Source: Cryptomeria japonica (lineage: Eukaryota; Streptophyta; Pinopsida; Cupressales; Cupressaceae). From it: DNA of 64,000 nt. The stretch lies in assembly GCF_030272615.1 (NCBI RefSeq), contig NC_081406.1:239746422-239810421 (forward strand), read 5' to 3'. Position 1 is the stretch's first letter. Every line of letters begins with the position of its first letter. This document shows, in pieces, positions 22,008-34,499 of the stretch. Made by a program: the position numbers and the translations under genes. The notes below the pieces were generated by a model. That model worked only from the letters and a program-made list of their open reading frames with translations. It searched no databases and had not been told where the DNA came from.

Positions 22008-25000
22008 TCAATGAGTAGAAGATAGGGGTAGGACCCCTAACTTACTTCTGAGATATTCAAAAGTGTCCTTTGGTAGTGGCTTGGTGAAGATATCTGCTAT
22101 TTGCTCCTTTGTGCTAACATATTCCAACACCACTTTCTTTTCTTGAGCTTCTTCTCTAAGATAATGATATTTGATAGATATGTGCTTTGTCTTAGAGTGC
22201 ATAACAAGATTCTTTGAAATATTAATGGCACTAGTATTGTCATAGAATATAGTTACTAGCTCAGTAACTTTCTCATTTATACCTTCCAACAATTGTTTGA
22301 TCCATGCAATGTTGGTACAATCCAGTGCTGCAGCAACATATTCAACTTCGGCTGTTGACTGAGAAACACATCCTTGTTTCTTGCTAAGCTAACTCACTAG
22401 TCTTTCTCCTAAGAAGAAAGCTCCTCCACTTGTTCTTTTCTTGTCATCAATGTTGCCTGCCCAATCAGCATCAGTATAAACTTTTAAATTAAAATCATTT
22501 CCTTTCTGACATACTAAGCCATAATCTTCAGTGCCTTTTAAGTATCTGAAAATTCTTTTGATTGTTGTCATGTGTATTTCCTTAGGATCTGCAAAGAATC
22601 TTGCAACAATACCCACTGCATGTGCTATATCTGGCCTACTATGAACAACATATTATAGTTTTCCAATCATGGATCGGTAGAGTGTCTCATCAACAGATGC
22701 AGATTCATCATTCTTTGATAGTTTATAGTTGGTAGTCATAGGAGTACTTACTAGTTTTGAATCCTCCATTCCAAATTTATTCAAGATTTCCATTATGTAT
22801 TTGGATTGAGTAATGAAAATCTCATTTTTCATTTGCAGTATCTGTAAACCTATAAAATACTTTATCTCACTGATTAATGACATCTCAAATTCTTTTCTCA
22901 TTTTATTTCCAAAGTTCTTGCATAAAGAGTCATTTCCACAAAATATAATATCATCAACAAATATGGCTGAGATTAGTATTCCATTTTCATCATTCTTCAT
23001 GTACATGTTGCTATTCTCACTTGTCCTTATAAAACCAATCTTAATCAAATAAGAGTGCAATCTCTCATACCATGCTCTAGGTGCTTGTTTCAGACCATAT
23101 AAAACTTTGTTCAATTTACATACCTGATCTTTATCATTGTCTTCAACAAATCCTTCAGGTTGTTCAATGAAAACTTCTTCTTCTAATATTCCATTCAGAA
23201 ATGCAGATTTGTCATCCATTTGATATACCTTGAAGTTCTTGAAAGAAGCATATGCCAATAATGTTCTTACTCCTTCAAGTCTAGCAACAAGTGCAAAAGT
23301 CTCACCATAATCAATTCCTTCTTCTTGGGTATAACCTTTGCAAACTAATCTTGCTTTATTCCGAATGACCTCCCCTTTTTCATTTAGCTTGTTTCTGAAG
23401 ATCCACTTTGTACTGATTACATTTTTGTCCTTCGGTCTTGGGACTAGTGTCCATGTGTCATTCTTCTTGATTTGATCAATCTCTTTTGTCATAGCATTTA
23501 TCCAATCTTCATTGTTAAATGCCTCTTTCATTATTCTCGGTTCAAATTTAGATATCAAACATGTGTTATGTCTCAGTTTGTTCCTTGTCATCACTAGATC
23601 ATCCTTATCTCCTATAATCTAACTTGGTGCATGGTGTCTTCTGACATACTTGGCTAATATAGGCTCGGTAGGCTCTGTATGATCTTCTTCATCACTCGGT
23701 AACTAGATATTTTCTTCATTTTCTTCAACAGTTTTCTCAGTAGGACTTCTCGGTTGCACATAGACAAATTCATCATAGTCTTCTGGTTCTTTGGAATTTC
23801 CTTCATCATTTCTTTCTGCAAATTCATCAATTTTCACATTTGCACTTTCTACTATTTTGTTAGATGATTTGATCTGACATTTAAATGCTTTGCTTCTAGA
23901 AGAATATCCTAGAAATGTTCCTTCTTCATTTTTCTGATCAAACTTGCCATTTCTATCATCTTTATGAACATAGCATTTACTTCCAAAGATCTTAAAATAA
24001 CTTACATTAGGTTTCTTGCCATACCAGATTTCATAAGGTGTCTTCAAAGTACCTTTCTTCAATTGAACTCAGTTCAAGATGTAAATAGTTGTGCTTATTG
24101 CTTCTCTCCAAAATGTTTGTGGCACCTTCTTCTCAATCATCAGTGTTCTAGCACAATCCACAATAGATCTGTTTCTTCTTTCAACTATTCCATTCTGCTG
24201 TGGAGTTCTCGGTGCAAAGACTTGTCTTTGTATACCATGATCATTGCAAAATAGGTTGAACTCATCAAATGTGAACTCTCCTCCTCTATCTGATCTAAGA
24301 CATTTCAATTGTCTTCCTATTTCATTTTCAACTCTAGCCTTGTAACTTTTAAATATTTGAAAAGCTTCTGATTTTTCTTTTAAAAACATTACTAACATCA
24401 TCCTTGAATAGTCATCCACAAATAATATGAAATACTTATCACCATAATAAATTTGAACTTTCATAGGAACACAAAGATCAGTGTGCACAAGATCTAAAAT
24501 TCCCTTAGAAGTGTAAGACTTACTTGTAAAGATTGATCTTGTCATCTTACCCATCTGGCATCCTCAGCACATAGCATTCTCAGGTTTTTCAAGACTCGAT
24601 AGACCTCTTACTCGGTGCTTCTTACTTATTTTGATCATATTATCAAAATTAACATGACAAAACCTTTTATGCCATAACCAAGTATCATCAATCTTTGCAT
24701 GCAAACACTTATTGTGAGTTGAGTCAAGGTGAAATGTATTACCTTTTGTTTGTGTCCTGGTAGCAGCTAACTTTCCATTCTTGTCATGAACTTTGACGAT
24801 TCCTTTTTGAAATTCTATTCGGTAACTTGTGTTGTTTAGCTGTGCTACACTTAACAAATTGTATTTCAAACCTTCAACCCAATAAACATCATTGCATCTT
24901 GCATTATCAAGAAGTGTTATGGATCCTTTACCTCTTACCGGACATGGTGCATCATTACCAAATCTAACATAGCCTCCATCATAATCTTCTAACATAACAA

Positions 25001-25620
25001 ACTTGTGTTTATCTCCTGTCATATGATGTGAGCATCCACTATCTATAATCCAAGAATCATTAGTGTTTATGTGAGATATTAGGGCTTTTTCTTCATAACT
25101 TTCTTCATCTGATCCATCCTTGATAGCCACATAAACAATTTCCTCTGTATCTGTCTCATCTGACTTATCATTGTTAGATTCCTCATTAGGTATTAAGCAT
25201 GTCTTTCTATCTCTTCTTTTGAAGTCTCGATGTCCTCTGTAATGGTTATCTTTTTGTCTGTCATCTCGGTAATCTCTCTTTTCAGTAAAATCTTTGTCAG
25301 GACAGTTAGAAGCCATATGTCCAATCTTATCACAATTGAAACATTTCAAAGGTAGTTTTCCCTTATACTTACCTTTGCCTCTCGATAACCTTTTGGCAAA
25401 TAGTGCTTCAAACTCTTCTTGCTTTTTGATTTCTTCATATAGTTTGTGTACCTCTTCCATGTTCTTCCAAAATCTTTCACTTTCTCCACTGGGATCTCCT
25501 TCAGAGTACTTATACTTTCTTTCATTGTAATCATTAGATTCATTCAGATGAAAAGAACTAAATGCAGATTCAACTTTATTTACCGATGAACCACTGCTAT
25601 CAAATTACTTAACTCAAATG
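22008..25620 (-). pseudogene. pol: E4 pol: zinc knuckle, protease, integrase, reverse transcriptase, RNase H
   Basis: From 25460 down to 22008 a single minus-strand frame is interrupted only by stops; gag lies in another frame with a one-base shift near 25600. Segments: CCHC knuckle CFNCDKIGHMASNC (about 25350-25310); protease WIIDSGCSHHMTGDK (about 25050-25010); pre-integrase to 24564; integrase with HTDLCVP, LRSDRGGEF and PQQNGIVERRNR (24554-24069); the C-terminal YSSRSKAFKC segment; RT with AFLNGILEEEVFIEQPEGF and FVDDIIFCGND (23594-22653); RNase H with DADWAGNIDDKKRTSGG and SKTKHISIKYHYL, ending at 22008. Catalytic residues look intact. Stops such as LVS*LSKKQG fit TGG changed to TAG. Confidence 0.9.
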
Positions 25621-26191
25621 CATGTAGCTTACCAATAGTAGCATCCAAAGAAACTGGCATATTGGGTATAGACCTCAATTCATTGATTGCAGAGACTCGG
25701 ATTGCATAGGCAGGTAGAAGGGTTCTTAACAACTTACTTGTTACATCCTTTTCTTCAATAGTTCCTCCTGCTCCTTTGATTTGATTTACAATCTCCTTTA
25801 GTCTTGTATTGTACTGGGTTATGCTCTCACCTTCATTCATCCTCATAGATTCAAGTTGTCCTCTTAGACTATCTAGTTTTGCTCTTTGAACATGTTCATC
25901 TCCTCCATATACAGATATGAGCTTAGTCCACATTGCCTTTGCATCATTGCAGCCTTCTAGATCATTGAACTCTGAGTCGGTCGATGCAGATGTTATTTCA
26001 ATCATTGCTTGAATATGTTCTTGCTTCACCTTTATCTCTTCCATAGTTAATGGATAGGTGCTCAGTGCAATAAAATCATTCTCTAGATAGTATATAGCAT
26101 ATTCTCCAACTCCTGATAGATGTAGCTTCATCCTTTTCTGCCATGTAGAGAAACTTGACTTATTCAGCTTAGGTGCATCCCTCTTATACAT
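25580..26191 (-). CDS. gag: E4 Gag N-terminal and capsid region
   Basis: 203-codon minus-strand open frame, about 65 bases past the primer site. It opens MYKRDAPKLNKSSFSTWQKR, the Copia Gag N-terminal pattern (LNxxNFxxWKxxM), then the UBN2-type capsid region with CNDAKAMWTKLISVYGG, SITQYNTRLKEIVNQIKGAG and TSKLLRTLLPAYAIRVSAI. The frame ends at a stop caused by a one-base shift; the nucleocapsid with its zinc knuckle continues in the next frame from about 25600. The domain is open but the whole Gag is frame-shifted. Confidence 0.82.
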   Translation of the reverse strand: MYKRDAPKLNKSSFSTWQKRMKLHLSGVGEYAIYYLENDFIALSTYPLTMEEIKVKQEHIQAMIEITSASTDSEFNDLEGCNDAKAMWTKLISVYGGDEHVQRAKLDSLRGQLESMRMNEGESITQYNTRLKEIVNQIKGAGGTIEEKDVTSKLLRTLLPAYAIRVSAINELRSIPNMPVSLDATIGKLHAFELSNLIAVVHR

Positions 26192-26240
26192 CTTTGGACC
26201 TTTAACTCAAGTGCCTTTAAACTTTCCTTTCAGATTCCAA

Positions 26241-26255
26241 AGCTCTAATACCAAT
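26241..26255 (-). promoter_or_regulatory. E4 primer-binding site (initiator tRNA-Met type)
   Basis: The minus strand reads ATTGGTATTAGAGCT directly after the 5' LTR. It differs from the TGGTATCAGAGC consensus by one C-to-T change. Confidence 0.85.
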
Positions 26256-27767
26256 TGATAGTTCTGATACTTAATATAAGTACAGATCCAATAGCCAACA
26301 AGATGAGAGGGGGAGGGGTGAATCATACAAACTTAATCGTCCATAAAAACACCAGATTCAACCTTGGTAACATATATATCAGTCATATAACCAAAAACTA
26401 TCAAACATGCAAACTCAAAAGCATATGAACAATATAAACCTCATAACACCAGATTTAATGTGGAAACCCAAATAGGCAAAAACCACTATGGGATTTCAGA
26501 CCCACTAAGAAATATACTCTTCTAGAGTATGCTCGATTAAAAGCAAATCCTGTTAAAGATTACAAACACATTGCTAGATGTGACTCGGTTAAAGGATTTC
26601 CCTCAGATCTATTAGGATCTTCACTTTGTTAGAAGTGACCTTGTCAAAGGATTTCAAACACTCAATCAGAATGTCACCTTGCTAGAGGATTTACATATAA
26701 GACTGTTACGTCCACTTGGTTAAGAGATTTCCTATCACTTTCACAAAATAACAGTAATAAAAATCTATCTGCAACTTCACATCTAAAATGCTAAAGTAGA
26801 TTCCTATTTGTTCAATACAATCTAGACATAGAACTAATCTTGTCTATCTACTGGGCATCAATACTCTGTTATTCTAACAGGTCTTCAAGCTTCTGTGCTC
26901 GGTAATCACTATGTAGCATCCCTATGCATACACTTGTCTGCATACATTGTTTACCAACGGTTTCCTATTTATAAACAATCTTCTAACCGCTTAATCTCCT
27001 TGATCACATTTCCCATGATCAATCATAGCCATCAGATCTTCAATCTTATCCAGGTTCAATGTATCTTTTGATCTAAAAATGTTTTACCCCGCCTTGGAAC
27101 TTGTGTTAGGGTAATGCGGTTCAATCTGAGCTATAGATCTTCCTGCTAACTTTCCATTGCCATAGATTCGTTAACAAACTTCTTCCACGACTTACCAATC
27201 ATTGATCCCTCCAGCTCATCAGCATCTTTCATTAAATATCACATGTAAACATTTAATGCATTTTGTTATAGCTTGGTTGTAACTCGGTGAATACTAAACT
27301 TCACTCGGTAGACATTCTACCTTCATTAACCGACAGCGATAACCTTAGGGTTTACCGACTAGGTTCCTTAAGGTTTACCGACTAGGTTCTTTGCTTGATA
27401 ACATAGTATAGTATTAACCTTTACATTTTACAACATATGTATGATGTTAAAACAATCTAAAACTTCAAGATCTCATCATTGTCTAACTCGGTAGAGTTGC
27501 CCATTGAATAACTTATCCCCTTATTCATCATATTCTTTCCTGTGTCTTTACTGACTTCTTTATAATCTTCATATCATACTTCTCAAGATATGGTAACATC
27601 ATACTGAATTAGAAAATTAATTTCTTGACATCAATGACAAAATAATAATATCAAGATAGTAAAATATCTTTAATCAGTTATGTCCATAATCATCAACAAC
27701 CTTCTCAATATCCTTATTGAAATGTCAACAATCTTTCCTTGTCTGTAATAATGTAATATTGCCAACA
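26256..27767 (-). repeat. E4 5' LTR (right copy)
   Basis: About 1512 bp, homologous to 19979-21522, with TGTTGG at the outer (27767) end and ATCA at the inner end on the minus strand. The TATA-like site is at 26964-26976. Confidence 0.93.
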
Positions 27768-29027
27768 AATAGTTGTTGATCCCACATGAGGCTATGCTAT
27801 TCAGAGCGGATACTTAGATACTTGACCCCACTAGCTCCACCCTCGGCACTCAATTCTCGAGGTAGCCAAGCATCATTCTCCATGAAAACTCCTCGTGGCA
27901 AACTTTTTATCTCTACTAAGAACCGTATGTGTGTGGGCCGGTCCAGAGGTTCGACCTCCTACCCCAACAACTAGAAGGATTTTGGTTTCTAAAACAAAAA
28001 GGTGCTAGTAAGAGCATCCACTCATGTGAGAAGGCTCCCAGCCGATAGGGGTTACACCTTACAAATGAACAAATAAATTTGATCAAACGGGTTTATGGGG
28101 AGACATAGTGTCGGTATGAACTAATCAACACACATTACCCATGGTTTTCACCATGGATACAGTTGTTTATAGTGGATCGGAAGAGGTGGTTTTTCCTCGC
28201 TACCACTTGGGTCGCTCTCTCCTCACTAGTAGTCCTAATGACCACAAGGGGAGACAAGCCCTCTAAAGGTGAAACAAAAGGAGCCTTTTGCTCAAGACAC
28301 AAAAGACACTGGTTCAATTTTAGTGCACCAGTTGAAGTGTTTGCTAGTCTTTGAAAACAATGCACACAATAAAAATAAAAAAGAAAACCCTTGTCAAGGT
28401 CCTGCAATAATGATTTGTTAGTAGTTTGGATTGTTTCAAATGATCACCCCTTCTTGCAAGCACACACGTTAGGTAAATTTTAGATCCAAAAGACTTTGTG
28501 AAATAGGGGCCTTCGAAAAAATGATTTTGCTTTCAAGACAAGCTACACCAATTTCGTTAGCTATATCTGAAGATGTTAGCTCAATATAAACCAGATCTAA
28601 AATCCAAATGACGAAAGAATTTATCAAAAGAAACCAAAATGCAAAAACTGAAACACAAACGCGGTTAACAGTAACACAAATGCTATAGAAATACGCAAAC
28701 GTGCCTAGATCTGACACAGATGAATCTTCTGAAAACAGATGCAACTCAGGAACATAGATGTGTCTTAAAGCTTCACAGACGTGATTAAAGAACACAGAAG
28801 CGGCCCTATAATCTGCAAAAAAAAAGTAAAATAATGTCAAAGATGCAGACGTGATCCCATAGATTACAGACGCGACAAAAAATTAAAAAACACGACTCCA
28901 AAGTGCGTAAACGCAAAAATGTCAAAATGTTGTCGAAAATATCAGATCTGCAACTTCAAAAACATAAAATCTATAATAAAAGACGTTAAATGCAAAAGGG
29001 ACAAGGGTCCCACCGAGCATGCCAAAA
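27768..29027 (-). other. E3 leader, 5' part
   Basis: Untranslated sequence between the E3 5' LTR and the E4 insertion. The segment 27800-27960 (CTTGACCCCACTAGCTCC, GCACTCAATTCTCGAGG, AGCCAAGCATCATTCTCC) matches the E5 leader near 58210-58310, and AGCCCTCTAAAGGTGAAAC (about 28256) matches AGGCCCTCTAAAGGAGACAC at about 58703. The ACACA repeat array lies at 28650-28870. Next to the LTR the minus strand reads TTTTGGCATGCTCGGTGGGA, the position of the primer site; I could not assign the tRNA. Confidence 0.7.
28650..28870. repeat. Degenerate ACACA-type repeat array in the E3 leader near the 5' LTR
   Basis: Units include ACACAAACGCGGTT, ACACAAATGCTA, ACGCAAACGTGCC, ACACAGATGAATC, ACATAGATGTGTC, TCACAGACGTGATT, ACACAGAAGCGG, GCAGACGTGATC and TTACAGACGCGAC, about 20-30 bases apart. 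The consensus resembles the array at 19535-19700. Confidence 0.7.
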
Positions 29028-29606
29028 TGTATATGGTGAAAATGGATACAACAATATTGAAAGACTAAATGAATTCAACCACAAAAACCCTAGCCTAACA
29101 ACAACAAAGATCCACCATAACATATGAAGATTACCTAAGACAATGCAAATCAAATGAAATCACAAAGATTATACCATCACATGTCCAATAGGGCTTGGAT
29201 CTCCATTCTTCCTATCTCCATTGATCTTGCTTGATATATTTTCTCTCAGATTTTATATGTGCACAAGAGCTCAACAAAGAACGAAAATATGGTTGCAGGT
29301 AGGCTTGATCGCATATGAAAGCTTGAGTGCTAAAGTCGCCCTATAAGAAATGGAGGGATACGATTGAGAGGTGTAAAAGATAAATGGTCGGCTATGATTA
29401 GAGGGTAGGTAGAGAAAATAAAAAAATAATGAGAGGGTAGGTAGTGTAGGAATTAAGAGATGAATGACATGTGTCATGGGTAGAAAAGGCTAATGAATTA
29501 ATTAAATAAATAAATATTTATTTAATTAATAGAAGAATTCGGGTAAAAATAATTAAATAAATAAAGATATTTATTTAATTAGACAAGACAATTTTAGGTG
29601 TCTACA
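29028..29606 (-). repeat. E3 5' LTR (right copy, internally deleted)
   Basis: About 579 bp against about 775 bp in the other copy. Outer end TGTAGACACCTAAAATTG at 29606 and inner end CACCATATACA at 29028 on the minus strand. It lacks the TATA-containing segment (AAAGTCGCCCTATAAG at about 29333) and three of the five AT palindromes. Followed by ATACT. Confidence 0.9.
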
Positions 29607-32426
29607 ATACTAATACCAAACAAGAAAATAAAGATATTTTAATTCATGTTTCCATATTCATTATGCCCCTTTTTGTTAGTAGTCTTTCTAAAACAAAAAA
29701 ACTTTAAATGATTGTGGTTGTCACTCCTTACACTAATTTGATGATGATTTGTAGTGTGTGTTTTGTTAGAACCAAATAAATAGTTACACTTTTATCACAA
29801 TTCATATATGTTTCTTCTTTATAGATGCGTGTTTCCATAGACATAATATATTCAATTACTATTGACTATATTTGTATTGGTCACAATAAACTGATGAATT
29901 CACATCTTGTCACACTAAACATACATGAACATTCCTTTAAATGGTTTTCCTTGATTCTACCTCTTCCCAAAAATTGGTTGGTTGCATTAATGTTGCATGT
30001 AGAAATGCTCCCACGACTGTAGATATTGCTCCCATTTTAATTCAGTCAAAAAAAAATTGTACTCACTTTTTGCTATTGCCTTTCTTCGATTCTAAGTCTA
30101 TGTTAATTAAAGCTACAAATCAATGTTTCTTCCCACAAAAAAAAATCCTCAAATTTTATGACACCCACCTTTGACTGGTTCTAGCTATAACCTTCCCGCT
30201 AACTTTCATCCATGCTATTCTTTAGATGCTCCTTGTTTTTGGACTTTCAAAAAAAAGATTGTGCTCTTCTTCTTCTTCTTCATCTTCTTTTATTGCTTCC
30301 ACAATAGATGAATGCTAACTAACATTACAAATTATTGTCCCCCCTCTCAAAATTTATATGTAATATTCAATCCAAGTAAGCTAAAAGTTTAACTTCAGTT
30401 CTGCATAATTCTCCATTCAAAAGGTCTACCTAGGTTTCCTCATTTCTCTTATTACATTACTCAAAAAGTCTTTTCCTTGGAACATGCAACTTTTTTATAC
30501 ACTATCTTTTTGCTTCTCATGATATTCCACCATTTTCTCCTATACAACCATACCTCTACTTACATGTTGCACATTGAATATAGTTGCTAGTCCATCAAGC
30601 CCTTTCACAACTTGTAGCGGTACAATATAGAGGGCCTAAGTATTTTTTGTTGCATCCATAGGTGACATGCTTGTTCTTTATAGATGTCATGATTTTTTTT
30701 CTTTCTATTCCAATAGTCCTTCCACTTTTTCGAGTTTATTTGTTAGTAGACACTTTCTCATAGTGCCCATATATGAACTCCTTTCAATGCTATGCATCAA
30801 CTAGTTAATGGCCCTCCACTTGCACGCTAGGTAAAACTTGTTTCACATGATTGTTTTATCCAAGTATAGAGGTTTCTCACATTTTTGTGAATTTTTTCAT
30901 GGAACAAAATGAAGCTAAATGCAATTTGATTCTACACATTTATATTTTATATGTATTTGTCAATACAAGATTCTTAAAACAATGCTGCAGATTTATATTG
31001 CCATACCTTCACATACATATACTCCAAATATAGCTAACAAGCCATGAAAAGATTTAACAACTTGTTGTTGTCCAAAATAAAGACCCCAACCATAATTTTT
31101 CGTATCTATAGGGGAAGTCCTTGTGATTTACATATGATTTATTTCTTTTACACACGTGTTAGAATATTTATTTGAATTTGACAAGTTTCTACATTCATAG
31201 GCACTATCTCAAGCTACTCATACATTGAATTCTTCAGAAGTTATGTATGGACCCTTAATGGTATGCAACCTGTACCCCAGGGAGAAACCTCCCCTATCAT
31301 TACACTATACAAATACATAAATTGTTTACTTTTATGCCTTTTTTTCATAGCACAAAATGAACCTATATTCAATTTACTTATGCATATTTTATTTTGCTAT
31401 ATGTTTGTCAATCCACAAAAGTGTGAAAGAATCCTCCAACCCCTTGCTTCACTTCTGCACAACCAATAATCCAAAAGATTGAGTGACCATGCTATGTAAT
31501 TCCCCTCCACTTTCATAGTTTTAGTTATTTTCTAGACCATTGATTGCATATGCTCCAACAATACATATACTTACAAATTCTTGGCCTATTTTAAACACTA
31601 GTAGGTTCCCTCTTCCTTTCATAGCATAAACACATGTACTACATATCCACAACATAACCTCTATTATCAATTATCAACATGACCTTTCACCATAAGTATT
31701 ACTTTTGTCTCTATAGAAATTTTACACTATCAAATTCAATCCCTTTTGTTAAACATTAGCTTTTACATATTGTTGTTATTGAGCACCTTTTTCTCAATAG
31801 CTTCAAGATATGTTTTGCATCACATATCTTCTGAAATTTCATATTCAATAGTCTCAATTGATATGTGAAAAACTCCAAGTGTTCTCCTTGATGACAATTC
31901 CTACATATATTTTGGATGTGGGTGTTTACTTTGCTTTAATTAATGACAATGTTATTTGCATGCAGATGTAGATAATAATTGCCTATCATCCTCCCACTAG
32001 GATGCACATTGTTTGACACTGCCACTTGTCACATTCATCCTCCGATTACCACTACTGGTATAGTGCACTCTGCTTGATATTTTCAATTTCCTCATTTATA
32101 ACACACATATAGTTCCTATCTTTTATCACAAAAAAAGTACTTATATTTTGTGATGACAATCACAAGGCTCATCAATCTTAGGTCTTCCCTACACATGCAA
32201 CCACCAGATATAAGTCTAGTTACAACAGTTGGAAAGAGACTTCCCTTGATGTATGCAATTGTGGATACTTGATCCAAAATATTCTCTATGAGAATCATGT
32301 TTCAAATGAAATGAACATTACTATTCATCTCCTCTTATGTACAAAACCTAACAACAATGTATCATTCTAAATATTTAAAATAAAAAAAAACCATAAATTT
32401 ATTGCAAACATTTACACATTGCAGAT
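29607..32426. other. AT-rich non-coding stretch right of E3
   Basis: This is the continuation of the sequence at 14227 before E3 inserted. Small open frames (for example 29825-30022 and 30851-31033) have no recognised domain. It could contain a further, undetected exon or intron of the B3 relic, but I cannot support one. Confidence 0.55.
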
Positions 32427-32639
32427 GTTTTTTATTACATGAAAAATAGGTTTTGAGGGGGGCCCGAAACTCTTTACAACAAATTAGAAAAGAGATTAAA
32501 CATGAAAGGCCCAGCTAGAAAGAACATAACAACAAATATAAATAGTTAGCAGAAACAAAAAGCCAACAAGAGAACCAAAATTAACAAAAGTACAACACAG
32601 CGACACGAAACGGACATCCAAGAGAACAAGACAACAAAA
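32427..32639 (-). other. 3' UTR-like end with AATAAA-type signals
   Basis: On the minus strand, downstream of the stop at 32640, the sequence is T-rich and non-coding, then reads GTTTCGGGCCCCCCTC, CATGTAATAAAAAAC and slightly further CAATAAATTT. This resembles the end of a polyadenylated LINE or gene transcript. No tail-adjacent target duplication was identified. Confidence 0.45.
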
Positions 32640-34386
32640 CTAAGAGAAATTATTAAGAAGCTCCACAACTTCATTCTCTGGTTGATCCATAGAGGCAACA
32701 ACACTCTTGAGATCATCTAGTTCCTTAGCTTCTTGAGTCATCTTCCTCGTATTCGCTTGAGTTCTTTTACGAGGTCCAAGAACCACACCTTCAGGGATCA
32801 AGTCCTTGTCCTCATAAACATCTATCGTATTCTTTTCTAGCTGGATTTGTTCTAGTTTACTAATCAACACTCTCAATTTATCAACTAAATCTTTCAGAAT
32901 ATTGTGACTTTGTTCTCCAATCTTCTTCAAGGTTTACTTAGGACTATAAACCCTTTTTCCCAACTCATTGAACCTAGCCTCCACAGCTTTGAATTTGGAA
33001 CCATAAGCCTCAGTAATAGCCTCTGCAGCACTAATGGCATGAGTTAATTCCTTCAAATTATCAAGCAAAGAATTGAGATTACCCATCCTGATAGCTTCCA
33101 AAATGTCCATTTTCTTTGAAGAGCCCTCTTATTTAGACTTCAAACTTTCAATCTCTAAGTAGACCCATTTTAAAAACCTTATAAAAATCCATCACCCCAT
33201 TCTTTGCAGTGTGAAGCATAGCTATGGGAGGATTATTGCTATCCTTATTGAAGTCTAAAAAATAAAAATAATTCTCCAGGGTTTGCACATCAACAATTGT
33301 GACTCTATCTATAGGAGGCAGAGTCTCTCCTTCTACCACATTCTTTCCCTCTTTCTCTACACCACAAATCCATCTATTAGGATCCAAAGGATGAGAAGTG
33401 ACCTTTGATGTACCAACCTCCTTCTCCCAGCTAATATCAGTGATAGATGGACTGTGCTTAGTTTTCTTCTTAGGCAGTGGGGTGGCATTTTCACTTTTAG
33501 TCTCCATACCATCATCATCCTCATCATCTTCTTCAAACTAGTTGTCCTCCTCCTACACCTTTTTCCTATTTCCCTTAACCCCTTTACCAAAAATATTTCC
33601 AGCAAACCCAAAAGCCATATTTTAATCCTTCCCCCTTCTGGTTCCCTTGGCTGGGTTATCCATGTCAAAATCACCTTCCATTTCTTTATTGGACCCTTCA
33701 TCTTCATTGTCATTTGAGTTCTCTGACTCCTCGTCTGAGGCCAAAAACTCAATGATAGAGTGTTAAATAGAGATGGCCTTAACATGATTATATAAAAGAA
33801 ACATTAACCCTTCGTGCATGGGTGGATTTCTATCTATGTTATCCCTAAAATACCTTATACTAGTGTTCAAGGAACAATATAGGTAGAAAGGGATTGACAC
33901 TATATCTTTGTGGTGAAAGTGATTCAAGAGCACAAAATAGTAGCCATAAACATGAGAGTATCTACCATTAAGAGTGGCGTATTGCATCACAACAAATAAA
34001 ACTCCTCTCCATACCTTTTTAATCACCTTTGGAGAATAGTAGATCTTGCTAGATTTCACCAATTTGGCTTTCTCAGAGTCTTCCTTCAGGAACCGCTTAA
34101 TAGCTGCCTCTGTGAGATTTATATCCCTATAGAATTTTTTGCCCTCCATTGGCATCCCAGTAACTTCATAAATCATTCCTTCATCAATTTCCACCTTCCT
34201 TCCACCTATGGTGATTCTGCCCTCCTTCCAATTCTTCTTGAATAACCTAGTAACAATAGGGTTTTTACCAAGAATTCACTCCATATACCCCATTATTTTG
34301 GCATCTTCCAGAATATCCCACACTTTAGGTTTCTTCTTCCATTCATTATAGGTAAGCAATTCAATCCTCTTCCTATTGCCTCCCAT
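32640..34386 (-). pseudogene. Decayed ORF of unknown family, about 580 codons, downstream of the LINE ORF2
   Basis: From ATG at 34386 (MGGNRKRIELLTYNEWKKK) one frame runs with a TGG-like codon turned to TGA at about 34275, a few later stops and one shift near 33160. N-terminal half: compact domain with KKPKVWDILEDAKIMGYM, KEGRITIGGRKVEIDEGMIY, EVTGMPMEGKKFY, SKIYYSPKVIKKVW and LNGRYSHVYGYYFVLLNHF. Middle: strongly acidic, Ser/Asn-rich linker (about 33760-33500) with a Lys-rich patch. C-terminal third: probable coiled coil (ILEAIRMGNLNSLLDNLKEL, ILKDLVDKLRVLISKLEQIQ). I do not recognise the family; the IDEGMIYEVTGMP pattern faintly recalls plant transposon-associated domains. It follows the LINE by under 200 bases on the same strand. 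Confidence 0.6.
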
Positions 34387-34499
34387 TGTAGCCACAACAG
34401 AGTTTCTCACACCCTTCACAATGCAGAATAAAACAAAAACAAGGGCCAAAATGTAGAGAATAGAAACCCTCAAAAATGAAATGGACACCTAGAATGCAT

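Larger units (their letters stand above)
19979..27767 (-). mobile_element. E4: Copia LTR retrotransposon nested in the E3 leader
   Basis: Complete minus-strand Ty1/copia element: 5' LTR 26256-27767, Met-type primer site 26241-26255, gag 26191-25580, pol to 22008, purine tracts 21760-21523, 3' LTR 19979-21522, flanks AATAG. It keeps an intact zinc knuckle, protease motif, integrase triad and FVDD box, so it is the best preserved Copia copy in the window. About six nonsense codons and one or two frameshifts still make it non-autonomous. Confidence 0.95.
14228..29606 (-). mobile_element. E3: Ty3/gypsy element with gag-protease only, interrupted by E4
   Basis: Bounded by LTRs 14228-15002 and 29028-29606 with matching ATACT flanks. 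On the minus strand: 5' LTR, long leader (29027-27768 and, after E4, 19978-19048), one gag-protease-G-patch frame (19047-14998), then directly the 3' LTR. No reverse transcriptase, RNase H or integrase and no purine tract exist between the frame and the LTR. Gag, CHHC knuckle, protease and G-patch all resemble E5, and both LTR families start TGTAGACACCTAAAA, so E3 is a pol-less relative of Tat-type elements. Without E4 it would be about 7.6 kb. Confidence 0.9.

Noticed and set aside
29825-30022. Possible further exon of the B3 relic beyond E3
   Set aside because: The frame has no B3 pattern (no W-V-L or GDFL-type motif) and no clear splice acceptor, so the link is speculation.
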